Shown one piece after another: positions 6,617 through 13,349 of a stretch of DNA of 13,349 bases. Position numbers and translations under genes: made by a program. Each line of letters starts with the position of its first letter. Positions within the stretch are counted from its first letter, which is position 1. Source of the stretch: Flavobacteriales bacterium. Its GTDB lineage: Bacteria; Bacteroidota; Bacteroidia; Flavobacteriales; BACL11. The DNA lies in contig JABGXK010000259.1 of assembly GCA_018675825.1 (NCBI GenBank), positions 1 through 13,349 on the forward strand, in the 5' to 3' direction. Under the pieces are notes generated by a model. It was not told where the DNA came from. It searched no databases and worked only from the letters and a program-made list of their open reading frames with translations.

Positions 6617-7697
6617 AAGAAGTAGTGTATATTCTTTTTATTCGTCTATTAATTTTAGAAAGAAATTCATAAGGGATAGAGTTCGTTTTTTTACACATTA
6701 TATTAATATTATTATTTGATCCAAAAATCTCTACTCTATCTCCCTCTTTAGCATCAGACCCTGTTATGTCGATAGCGCAAGAATCCATACTTATATCTCC
6801 AATTATATTACATAAAACTCCTTTTACAGAAAGAGAGCCATTATTATATCCTAGCTGTCTGTCTAACCCATCTGCGTATCCAAAAGGAATTATACCTATT
6901 TTCATTTTCTTCTTACATATAAAGCTTGTATCATATCCAACATGATCTCCTTTTCTAAGGATCCTTATTTGACTTATTGAACTTGATAGCGTGCCTATTT
7001 GTGTTAATTTCTTATCCTCATGAATCCCAAATAGTCCTATACCAATCCTCACGGTGTTATATTGATATTTTTTAAACCTTAAAACCCCATTAGTATTTAA
7101 AATATGAATTAAAGGTTTTATTGAAAAAAGGGTTTTGAAACTGACTATTATTTTTTCAAATCTTTCAAATTGATTTAATGTAATTTGATCATTATTTTTG
7201 TTTTTACTGGATGAAAGGTGAGAGCATATTGATTCAATCTTTAGATAAGAATAGTTATCAATTCTTAGTTTAAGTTCTTTAATATCATTTTCATTAAACC
7301 CAAACCTATTCATACCAGAGTTAAACTTAATATGAATTTTTATTTTTCTATTTAGTTTTCCAAAAGCTTCAAGAAGCCTAAAATTATAGATTACTATATC
7401 GAGCTTATATTTAATAATCTGATTTGTTGATCTTGGGCTTGGGTTTGCAATTATGATTGGTTTTGTTATACCCAATTTTCTAAGCCTAACCCCTTCTTCA
7501 AAATCAGCAACCCAGAATGCATATACATTAAGGTCTTCTAATTTTTTGGCAATCTCAATATCTCCATGGCCGTAACCATAAGCTTTGATTACTGCAATAA
7601 TTTTAGTTGATTTATTTAGTTTGCTTTTTAGATAATCAAGGTTCTTAGATATATCATCTAAGTTAATATTAAAAATAGATTCGTGAAATTTATCCAT
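6609..7697 (-). CDS. alr: alanine racemase (PLP-dependent)
   Basis: Interconverts L- and D-alanine in the cytoplasm, supplying D-Ala for peptidoglycan. The protein has 362 residues, normal for the stand-alone enzyme; there is no MurF fusion as seen in some Bacteroidota. The PLP lysine is K38 in VIKAYGYGHG (36-45). The second catalytic base Y255 is in VGYDTSF. R217 in TVRIGIGLFG is placed to contact the pyridine nitrogen. FNSGMNRFGF (125-134) and SMDSC (303-307) are the usual substrate and phosphate loops, and PFGYADG is at 271-277. The start ATG (7697-7695) lies inside the end of tdk, with an 8-base overlap, so translation is probably coupled. The stop overlaps the convergent ctp gene by 8 bases. 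The very Lys/Ile/Asn-rich sequence reflects low G+C; all active-site residues are present. Confidence 0.95.
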   Translation of the reverse strand: MDKFHESIFNINLDDISKNLDYLKSKLNKSTKIIAVIKAYGYGHGDIEIAKKLEDLNVYAFWVADFEEGVRLRKLGITKPIIIANPSPRSTNQIIKYKLDIVIYNFRLLEAFGKLNRKIKIHIKFNSGMNRFGFNENDIKELKLRIDNYSYLKIESICSHLSSSKNKNNDQITLNQFERFEKIIVSFKTLFSIKPLIHILNTNGVLRFKKYQYNTVRIGIGLFGIHEDKKLTQIGTLSSSISQIRILRKGDHVGYDTSFICKKKMKIGIIPFGYADGLDRQLGYNNGSLSVKGVLCNIIGDISMDSCAIDITGSDAKEGDRVEIFGSNNNINIMCKKTNSIPYEFLSKINRRIKRIYTTSST

Positions 7698-8274
7698 TTT
7701 GGAAATTCTTTTTATTAAAACAAACCCTACATACTGCTTGATATTTATCTTTTTCCCCTATATCTATTGTGAGTTTATTTTTTGTAATTCGAAATGTATG
7801 ATTAGCAGTTCCAGAACAAATTTCACAGATTCCATGTAGTTTAATTATATAATCAGCTATTGACATTAATTCAGGCATAGCTCCAAAGGGTCTTCCAAGA
7901 TAATCCATATCTAGTCCTGCTAATATGATTCTTATCCCTTTCATTGAAAGCAAAGTACATGTCTTTATAATATCCTTTTTAAAGAACTGAATCTCATCAA
8001 TAGCAATTACATCTAAACCTTTCGATAATTTTACTATTTCATTTGTATTGTTTACTGCTATTGCATTTATTTCATTTTTATCATGCGAAATTATTTTGTT
8101 GCTACTATATCTGTTATCTAGTTTGGGCTTAAAGACTTTGACTTTTAAGTTTTGTTGCTTGGCATTAGTTACTTTTTTAATCAATATTTCTGTTTTTCCA
8201 GAAAACATTGAGCCACAGATGATCTCAATTTTACCATAAAAATTTTCCTTTTTGATTTGTGATCCCAAAGACAT
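7690..8274 (-). CDS. tdk: thymidine kinase (type II, zinc-containing)
   Basis: Phosphorylates thymidine to dTMP with ATP for nucleotide salvage in the cytoplasm. The 194-residue protein has a Walker A loop GSMFSGKT at 21-28, the catalytic DEIQFF at 93-98 (E94 as general base), an AGLDMDYLGRPFG lid region (119-131), and the structural zinc site made by C150, C153, C182 and C185. These mark it as the TK1-like rather than the viral dNK-like type. It starts at ATG 8274-8272 (MSLGSQIKKENF). It is the first gene of a two-gene unit with alr, which overlaps its last 8 bases. The upstream region holds a TACTTTTG -7-like motif. It is divergent from the DUF2279-like gene. Confidence 0.97.
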   Translation of the reverse strand: MSLGSQIKKENFYGKIEIICGSMFSGKTEILIKKVTNAKQQNLKVKVFKPKLDNRYSSNKIISHDKNEINAIAVNNTNEIVKLSKGLDVIAIDEIQFFKKDIIKTCTLLSMKGIRIILAGLDMDYLGRPFGAMPELMSIADYIIKLHGICEICSGTANHTFRITKNKLTIDIGEKDKYQAVCRVCFNKKNFQNG

Positions 8275-8293
8275 GATTATCTTACTATTTGGT

Positions 8294-8301
8294 TATGTTT
8301 G
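8294..8301 (+). promoter_or_regulatory. candidate -7 promoter element of the DUF2279-rsmI-recJ run
   Basis: TATGTTTG matches the TAnnTTTG consensus on the plus strand, 33 bases ahead of the ATG at 8335. It directly faces the tdk element at 8306-8313 with 4 bases between them, so initiation at the two sites would interfere. No -33 TTG is seen at the expected distance. It may instead be one arm of a regulator site (TTTG-N4-CAAA). Confidence 0.35.
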
Positions 8302-8305
8302 CTAA

Positions 8306-8313
8306 CAAAAGTA
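8306..8313 (-). promoter_or_regulatory. candidate -7 promoter element of tdk-alr
   Basis: Read on the minus strand it is TACTTTTG, an exact TAnnTTTG match and the same 8-mer found before the acyl-CoA dehydrogenase gene. It ends 31 bases before the tdk ATG. No TTG -33 box is recognisable upstream, so this rests on the -7 match and its position alone. Confidence 0.45.
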
Positions 8314-8334
8314 TAAAACCGATATCATATTTTT

Positions 8335-9216
8335 ATGAATTTTAGATTTTTGTTTTTCTTCATATTCTCTCATTTTTTCTCTAATATTATATTAAGTTAT
8401 AATTTAGACACTAATAATGTTAAAAAAGGAAGAGTTTTTTTAGTTTCAAGTAGTATGTCTCTTAGTTTAGGCGCTTCCTATATTTATGTTAAGAATTCTT
8501 GGTGGAATGATGATGTTCGGGATTTTCATTTTTCTAAATCTAATGACTTTGTTTACGCATTAAATGTTGATAAAGCTGCTCATTTTCTTGGAGGAGTAGC
8601 TTCATCAGAAATTTTCTCAAGATCATTTAAATGGACAGGATTAAATGAGGAAAAATCTATTTGGTATGGCGCTTTATACGGAATAAGCATCCAGCTAGCT
8701 ATTGAATTAAAAGATGCTTATGCACCTTTATGGGGCTTTAGTAGGTGGGATTTAGCTGCTGGATCTATTGGTTCTTTTTGGCCAGTTGCACAATACTATT
8801 CTGAATCAGCAGATGCGATTAATTTTAAATTTTCGTATTTTAAACGATCAAATATCTCTTGGGATTTAAATAGCCAAAGAGATAGGGATAATAAATTTGT
8901 TTGGATTGATGATTATCCTAATCAAACTTATTGGGCATCTTTTGATTTAGATCATTTTATTGATACAGATATAATCCCATCATGGCTTGACCTTGCTATT
9001 GGTTTTGGTCTTGATGACACTCAATATTTAGATAATGGCCAATTAGGAAGTAATCAAGAATATTATATTGCTTTAGATTATGATATTATGGAAATTTTAA
9101 AAAACTGGGATACTTCTTTTGCTAAAAAGTTTAAGCATTTATTTAAGTATATTAAGTTACCTGCGCCTACCATACGTATTGCTCCAGATTTAAAAGTGTA
9201 TCCATTTTTTATGTAA
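8335..9216 (+). CDS. DUF2279-like envelope protein, function unknown
   Basis: A 293-residue protein I assign to the DUF2279 (YfiM-like) group; its role is not known. A hydrophobic N-terminus (residues 3-20) looks like a signal peptide without a lipobox cysteine, so export is inferred. The conserved core runs from DKAAHFLGGVASSEIF (79-94) to IELKDAYAPLWGFSRWDLAAGSIGS (123-147), with charged or polar positions D79, K80, H83, E124, D127 and D139 in largely hydrophobic helices. The C-terminal part has aromatic, alternating segments (LDLAIGFGLDD, EYYIALDYDI, APTIRIAPDLKVYPFF), suggesting beta strands or an outer-membrane-facing domain. It leads a plus-strand run, 9 bases before rsmI, and is divergent from tdk. 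The start is the first ATG of the frame after an AT-rich leader. The layout of D, H, E and D residues also recalls VanZ-like proteins. Confidence 0.78.
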   Translation: MNFRFLFFFIFSHFFSNIILSYNLDTNNVKKGRVFLVSSSMSLSLGASYIYVKNSWWNDDVRDFHFSKSNDFVYALNVDKAAHFLGGVASSEIFSRSFKWTGLNEEKSIWYGALYGISIQLAIELKDAYAPLWGFSRWDLAAGSIGSFWPVAQYYSESADAINFKFSYFKRSNISWDLNSQRDRDNKFVWIDDYPNQTYWASFDLDHFIDTDIIPSWLDLAIGFGLDDTQYLDNGQLGSNQEYYIALDYDIMEILKNWDTSFAKKFKHLFKYIKLPAPTIRIAPDLKVYPFFM

Positions 9217-9225
9217 AATATTTAT

Positions 9226-9900
9226 ATGTCAAAATTATATATCATACCAACTCCTATAGGAAACCTTAAAGACATCACATTGCGATCTATAGAGCTTCTA
9301 AATCAAGTAGATCTAATACTTGCAGAGGACACAAGAGTAAGTAAAAAGTTATTAAATCATTTTAAAATTAACACTAAGTTAATCTCTTATCATCAATTCA
9401 ATGAACATAAAGAATTAGATAAAATAATAGGTAAATTAAAATTAGGAAACAATCTTGCTTTAATTTCTGACGCGGGAACTCCTTCAATATCAGATCCTGG
9501 ATTTTTATTAGTTCGTGAGTGTTTGAAAAATAAGATTAGTGTAGAGACACTTCCTGGTCCAACAGCTTTAATACCAGCACTTGTAAATTCAGGATTGGCC
9601 AGTGAACGATTTGTATTTGAAGGTTTTCTTCCAGTTAAAAAAGGAAGATTAACTAGATTAAAAAAACTCCTCGATGAAGAAAGAACGATGATTTTTTACG
9701 AATCTCCTCATAGAATTATAAAGACTTTAACAAGTTTTATTGAATTTTTTGGCACAGAAAGAAGAGTTAGTGTTTCAAGAGAGATAACTAAATTATACGA
9801 GGAAACACAAAGAGGTTCACTAAAGGAGATACTTGAATATTTTACTCAAAAGAAAATTAAAGGTGAGCTTGTAATTGTTTTAGATGGGAAAAATGATTAA
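9226..9900 (+). CDS. rsmI: 16S rRNA (cytidine-1402-2'-O)-methyltransferase
   Basis: SAM-dependent methyltransferase of the tetrapyrrole-methylase fold that 2'-O-methylates C1402 in the decoding centre of 16S rRNA. Diagnostic stretches are IPTPIGNLKDITLRSIELL (7-25), ILAEDTR (31-37), ISDAGTPSISDPGFLLVREC (80-99), LPGPTALIPALVNSGL (109-124), FEGFLP (131-136) and YESPHRI (158-164). The protein has 224 residues, well short of the roughly 286 of E. coli RsmI: the C-terminal extension after the catalytic core is absent, as I recall for Bacteroidota homologues, so this is not read as a truncation. It starts 9 bases after the DUF2279-like gene. Its 3' end overlaps recJ by 17 or 8 bases depending on the recJ start. 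Confidence 0.97.
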   Translation: MSKLYIIPTPIGNLKDITLRSIELLNQVDLILAEDTRVSKKLLNHFKINTKLISYHQFNEHKELDKIIGKLKLGNNLALISDAGTPSISDPGFLLVRECLKNKISVETLPGPTALIPALVNSGLASERFVFEGFLPVKKGRLTRLKKLLDEERTMIFYESPHRIIKTLTSFIEFFGTERRVSVSREITKLYEETQRGSLKEILEYFTQKKIKGELVIVLDGKND

Positions 9901-11575
9901 AAAAAACTGGAATATTTTAAAAGCTGATAAAGTGCTAGTAAACAAATTGGCTTTTGATTTAAATGTTAGTAATGAAATTGCATCTTTATTAGTTTTACGA
10001 GGAATCACTAATTATGAAAATGCAAAATGTTTTTTTAGACCATCATTAGATGCTATACACGACCCATTCTTAATGAAAGGAATGAAAATTGCTGTAAATC
10101 GTCTAGTCTTAGCAAAAGCTAAACGTGAAAACATTTTAGTTTATGGTGATTATGATGTTGATGGCACTACATCAGTGTCAATGATGTACTTATTTCTTTT
10201 AAATGAAGGATTAAATGTTAAATACTACATTCCTGATAGATATGATGAGGGATATGGCGTATCAAAAAAAGGTATTGATTTTGCTAACACTAATAATATC
10301 AGTTTAATAATAACTCTTGATTGTGGAATTAGAGCAGTTGAACAGGTTAAATATGCTAATAACTATAATATTGATTTAATAATTTGTGATCATCATAATC
10401 CTGGAAAAAAATTACCAGAAGCTCATACTATTTTAAATCCTAAACAATTAGACTGTAAATATCCTTTTAAAGAACTTTCGGGATGTGGTGTAGGTTTTAA
10501 ATTGATACATGGGTATTCTAATTACCATAAAATTAAGTTTGAAAAGATAAGTAGATATCTTGATTTGCTTGCAATTAGTATTATATCTGATATGGTTCCT
10601 ATTAATGGTGAGAATAGAGTATTTGCTTTTCATGGTTTAAAGAAAATTAATAAAAATCCTAGCGTTGGAATACAAAGTCTTATTAATATATCTAAAAAAC
10701 AATCATCAATACATTCTTCTGATATTTTATTTGGTATTGCTCCACTGATTAATGCTGCAGGCAGAATTTCACATGCAAAATATGCCGTCGAATTATTAAT
10801 TGAGGAGAGCCCCTTAAAAGCTAAAAAATATTCAGAAGAAATTCTTAATAATAATATTGAACGCAAAGATTTAGAAAAATCAATAACTAACGAAGCACTA
10901 GAAATGGTTGATAAGAAGAAATTTTCTAGTGTAGTTTTTTCAAATAGCTGGCATAAAGGAGTAGTAGGTATTGTAGCATCAAGATTAATTGATGTTTATT
11001 ATAAACCCACTATTGTTCTTTCTGAGCATAATGGTATGTTAACTGGTTCTGCTAGATCAGTAAAAGGATTTGATATTTATAAGGCAATTGAAAAATGTTC
11101 TTACTTGTGTGACAAGTTCGGAGGACATAAATATGCTGCAGGCTTAAGTATTAAAAAGAAGAACATAGATATTTTTATTGCAAAATTTGAAGAGATTGTT
11201 TCAAAAAGTATTAAGCCGGAACAACTTATTCAAAATATTGATATTGATCTTAAAATTAATTTATTAGATATTGATAATAAGTTTTACAGGATTTTAAAAC
11301 AATTTTCTCCTTTCGGCCCAGGAAACAAAACTCCCGTATTTATTACTAAAAATCTCTGTTTTGATGGTGAAAAAAGATTTATAGGAAGCGATAAATCTCA
11401 TGTTAAGCTTAAGTTTGCTAGAGAAAATTTATCGTCAATAGATGCCATTGGATTTGGATTTGCATCTTTCTTTTTAAATCATAATAATGAGAGTATAGAC
11501 ATATGCTATTCTTTAAACGAAAATACATGGATGAGTAAAACAACACTACAAATCAACTTAATAGATGTGATATAG
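9884..11575 (+). CDS. recJ: single-stranded-DNA-specific exonuclease RecJ
   Basis: 5'-3' single-strand exonuclease acting in recombination and mismatch or base-excision repair. The 563-residue protein has the DHH phosphoesterase core with metal ligands: DYDVDG at 89-94, DCG at 146-148, DHH at 169-171 and ISD at 234-236. The DHHA1 half follows with NAAGRISHA (290-298), SWHKGVVGIVASRL (355-368), GSARS (388-392) and GGHKYAAG (413-420). An OB-like C-terminal part begins around FSPFGPGNKTPVF (474-486). Two starts are possible: ATG 9884 (17-base overlap with rsmI) or ATG 9893 (M4, 8-base overlap, the same geometry as tdk/alr). Neither has a Shine-Dalgarno sequence. It ends one base before the stop codon of convergent dnaG. 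Length and motifs are normal. Confidence 0.97.
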   Translation: MGKMIKKNWNILKADKVLVNKLAFDLNVSNEIASLLVLRGITNYENAKCFFRPSLDAIHDPFLMKGMKIAVNRLVLAKAKRENILVYGDYDVDGTTSVSMMYLFLLNEGLNVKYYIPDRYDEGYGVSKKGIDFANTNNISLIITLDCGIRAVEQVKYANNYNIDLIICDHHNPGKKLPEAHTILNPKQLDCKYPFKELSGCGVGFKLIHGYSNYHKIKFEKISRYLDLLAISIISDMVPINGENRVFAFHGLKKINKNPSVGIQSLINISKKQSSIHSSDILFGIAPLINAAGRISHAKYAVELLIEESPLKAKKYSEEILNNNIERKDLEKSITNEALEMVDKKKFSSVVFSNSWHKGVVGIVASRLIDVYYKPTIVLSEHNGMLTGSARSVKGFDIYKAIEKCSYLCDKFGGHKYAAGLSIKKKNIDIFIAKFEEIVSKSIKPEQLIQNIDIDLKINLLDIDNKFYRILKQFSPFGPGNKTPVFITKNLCFDGEKRFIGSDKSHVKLKFARENLSSIDAIGFGFASFFLNHNNESIDICYSLNENTWMSKTTLQINLIDVI

Positions 11576-11576
11576 T

Positions 11577-13349
11577 TTAAGAGCTTGACCTACCTATTTT
11601 GAGAGCAATCTGATTTTTTATCATAATTAAACTCTTGAGCATATTAAGCTCATCTATCTCTGAGTTATTATTTTTTATTTTCTTTTGAATTAGTTGAATT
11701 TTAATTTCAACATGTTGAAGCTTTAGTGTTAGGACTGCCTTTTCAGCAGTTTTTCGTAGATTTTGACTCTCTCTTCCTGTATAGATTTTATGTTTTGTCA
11801 CCCAATTCTCACTAATCATATGTTGATTTGAAAGTAAATCAACGCACAGTTTATTAATTTCTATATTACCATGTGAAGTGAAGTGAGCTTGATTAATTTT
11901 CTTTTTAGAGTTGATGAACCTAAGCATTTCATTATAAATTATATCGTGGGGGGTATTTTCAATTTTGATTTTATCTATTATAAGTTCATTGATTATAAAT
12001 CTAGCGACACTTGTCTTCTCTTCTTCAAAGAAGATTAATTCATTGCCATAATTAAGTATTAGTCTAATAATCTCTTCTTCATACCTTTTAAGTTTTATAT
12101 TATTTGAGGCTCTCTTAGGCTTTTCTTTTAAGACTGTATTTTTTTGATTCGAATTAACATTAATTTTCTTTCTTTCTTGATCAATATCTCTTAATAAAAC
12201 ACTCTCTTGAACATCTAGGAGTTTGCTACAAACTTTACAATATTCAGTTCTTGTTAAGTAATCAGGAATAAGTGCTATGGATTTGATAATGTCTTTTATT
12301 ATAGATACTCGTTTAATGGGGTCATGTTCACTTTCAGTATTTAATATTTTAGTCTTGTAGGTTATGAAATCGACAGCATTTTTATTTAAGAATGTAATTA
12401 GATCTTCACTTGAATTTTCTCTAGCAAATGAGTCCGGATCTAGATTCTCAGGAAAAGGTACTACTTTAATATTCATACCTTCTTTAAGGATCATATCTAT
12501 TCCTCTGAATGACGCCTTGATTCCTGCGCTATCTCCATCAAAAAGAATAGTCACGTTGTTTGTAAATCGATTTATAAGTTTTATTTGATCGCTGGTTAAT
12601 GAAGTTCCGGATGCAGAAACTACATTTTCAATTCCTTTTTGATGTAATGAAATTACATCTGTGTAACCCTCAACAATATAGCAGTTGTCTTTTTTACTTA
12701 TTGAGTTTTTAGCAAAAAATATGCCATATAAAACTTTACTTTTATTATAAATTAATGATTCAGGGGAGTTTTGATATTTAGCTTTCGCATTTTTATTTAA
12801 GGCTCTCCCTCCAAAACCTAGAATCCTTCCAGAGAAACTATGTATTGGGAACATAACTCTTTCTCTAAATCTATCAACAACACCTTGGTTTTCGGTATTA
12901 AAACCCAGACCAGACTTAACTACATATTCCTCTAAGTATGAGTTTTTTATTGCTGCTTTAGTAAAAACATCTTTTTGTTTGGGACTGTAGCCAAGTTCAA
13001 ATTTTTTAATTGTTTCTTTACTAAATCCTCTTTCAATAAAGTAATTTAAAGCAATATTATTCCCTTCTTCAGTATCCCATAAACTTTCAGTAAAAAAGTT
13101 TTTAGCAAATGCAGAAAGAATATATAGACTGTCCTTCTCATTTGCAATTTGAGTTTGTTCTTCAGTTATTTTTTCTTCAATAATATCTATATTATATTTT
13201 TTAGCTAGATATTTAAGGGCTTCCGGGTAGCTATAATGTTCTTTATCCATAAGGAAACTTACACTATTCCCCCCTTCTCCACATCCGAAGCATTTATATA
13301 TTCCCTTTGTAGGGGAAACTGTAAAAGAAGGAGTTTTTTCATTATGAAA
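11577..13349 (-). CDS. dnaG: DNA primase DnaG (N-terminus outside window)
   Basis: Synthesises RNA primers at the replication fork, working with the DnaB helicase. 590 residues are visible and the frame is open to the right edge. The ATG at 13250-13248 (a MDKEHYSYPEA start) is an internal methionine, because the codons before it encode the CHC2 zinc finger: FHNEKTPSFTVSPTKG, then YKCFGCGEGGN. Visible H2, C20 and C23 match E. coli H43, C61 and C64 in spacing; the first zinc cysteine and about 41 residues lie off-window if the N-terminus is like E. coli. Counting from that internal Met: the RNA-polymerase core (about 70-175) with RFRERVMFPI; Toprim with E194 in VEGYTD and D238/D240 in FDGDSAG, the 44-residue spacing as in E. 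coli; then a linker and a helical C-terminal helicase-interaction region. It is convergent with recJ, with a 1-base gap. Confidence 0.98.
   Translation of the reverse strand, partial: FHNEKTPSFTVSPTKGIYKCFGCGEGGNSVSFLMDKEHYSYPEALKYLAKKYNIDIIEEKITEEQTQIANEKDSLYILSAFAKNFFTESLWDTEEGNNIALNYFIERGFSKETIKKFELGYSPKQKDVFTKAAIKNSYLEEYVVKSGLGFNTENQGVVDRFRERVMFPIHSFSGRILGFGGRALNKNAKAKYQNSPESLIYNKSKVLYGIFFAKNSISKKDNCYIVEGYTDVISLHQKGIENVVSASGTSLTSDQIKLINRFTNNVTILFDGDSAGIKASFRGIDMILKEGMNIKVVPFPENLDPDSFARENSSEDLITFLNKNAVDFITYKTKILNTESEHDPIKRVSIIKDIIKSIALIPDYLTRTEYCKVCSKLLDVQESVLLRDIDQERKKINVNSNQKNTVLKEKPKRASNNIKLKRYEEEIIRLILNYGNELIFFEEEKTSVARFIINELIIDKIKIENTPHDIIYNEMLRFINSKKKINQAHFTSHGNIEINKLCVDLLSNQHMISENWVTKHKIYTGRESQNLRKTAEKAVLTLKLQHVEIKIQLIQKKIKNNNSEIDELNMLKSLIMIKNQIALKIGRSSS

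Noticed and set aside
8048..8239. Plus-strand open frame of 63 codons, hydrophobic product
   Set aside because: Antisense to the Walker A region of tdk; the hydrophobicity is the expected reverse of Lys/Asn-rich coding DNA.
9226..9900. rsmI as a truncated gene because it is shorter than the E. coli enzyme
   Set aside because: All catalytic-core motifs are present, the ORF ends in normal coupling with recJ, and short forms are what I expect in Bacteroidota.
10448..10866. Two minus-strand open frames (10448-10633 and 10630-10866)
   Set aside because: Antisense to the conserved DHH/DHHA1 core of recJ; no supporting signal.
12364..12588. Plus-strand open frame of 74 codons
   Set aside because: Antisense to the Toprim region of dnaG; a shadow.
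13248..13250. ATG as the start of dnaG
   Set aside because: The upstream codons to the window edge encode most of the CHC2 zinc finger in the same frame, so this Met is internal and the gene is cut by the edge.
1..13349. Mobile element, prophage, CRISPR, tRNA or defence system
   Set aside because: No transposase, integrase, direct-repeat array, tRNA-like fold or defence-type domain was seen; every gene is a recognisable housekeeping or lineage-conserved family and gaps are at most 96 bases.

Overview
The window is a dense, AT-rich (by eye about 30% G+C) stretch of bacterial chromosome carrying only housekeeping-type genes. It most likely comes from a member of the Bacteroidota, probably a Flavobacteriales-like marine or streamlined lineage. 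This is inferred from three things: the families DUF3109, DUF4271 and a DUF2279-like protein; the character of the DnaG zinc finger, the GlyRS and the short RsmI; and gene starts without Shine-Dalgarno sequences, with TAnnTTTG (-7-like) motifs at most divergent starts. Fourteen protein genes fill almost everything. The longest gap is 96 bases (2831-2926), so there is no gene-free stretch over 300 bases. I see no tRNA, rRNA, CRISPR, IS element, prophage or toxin-type module.

Layout: (1) 1-1031, minus: 5' two thirds of glyS (glycyl-tRNA synthetase), running off the left edge. (2) 1078-1647, plus: a nine-cysteine DUF3109 protein, convergent with (3) 1652-2830, minus: a glutaryl-CoA dehydrogenase-like acyl-CoA dehydrogenase. 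(4) 2927-6616, plus: a five-gene run of a DUF4271 membrane protein, a HemD-like uroporphyrinogen-III synthase, rnpA, yidD and a C-terminal processing protease (S41). (5) 7697-6609 and 8274-7690, minus: tdk then alr, overlapping by 8 bases. (6) 8335-11575, plus: a DUF2279-like envelope protein, rsmI and recJ. (7) 13349-11577, minus: dnaG primase, whose N-terminus lies beyond the right edge.

Functionally the window mixes translation and RNA maturation (glyS, rnpA, rsmI), replication and repair (dnaG, recJ, tdk), envelope biogenesis (yidD, ctp, alr, DUF2279-like), tetrapyrrole synthesis (hemD) and amino-acid catabolism (gcdH). The plus-strand runs look like operons, with gaps of 9-27 bases or small overlaps that suggest translational coupling.

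I did not find a convincing undescribed system. The points most worth a second look are architectural: all three convergent gene pairs abut or overlap with no room for a terminator; -7-like promoter motifs recur at divergent starts, two of them so near the ATG that transcripts could be almost leaderless; the tdk/DUF2279 gap has two such motifs facing each other; and an AT dyad sits midway between the gcdH and DUF4271 promoter candidates. The DUF2279-like protein also carries a DKxxH...E..D...D layout reminiscent of VanZ-like proteins.
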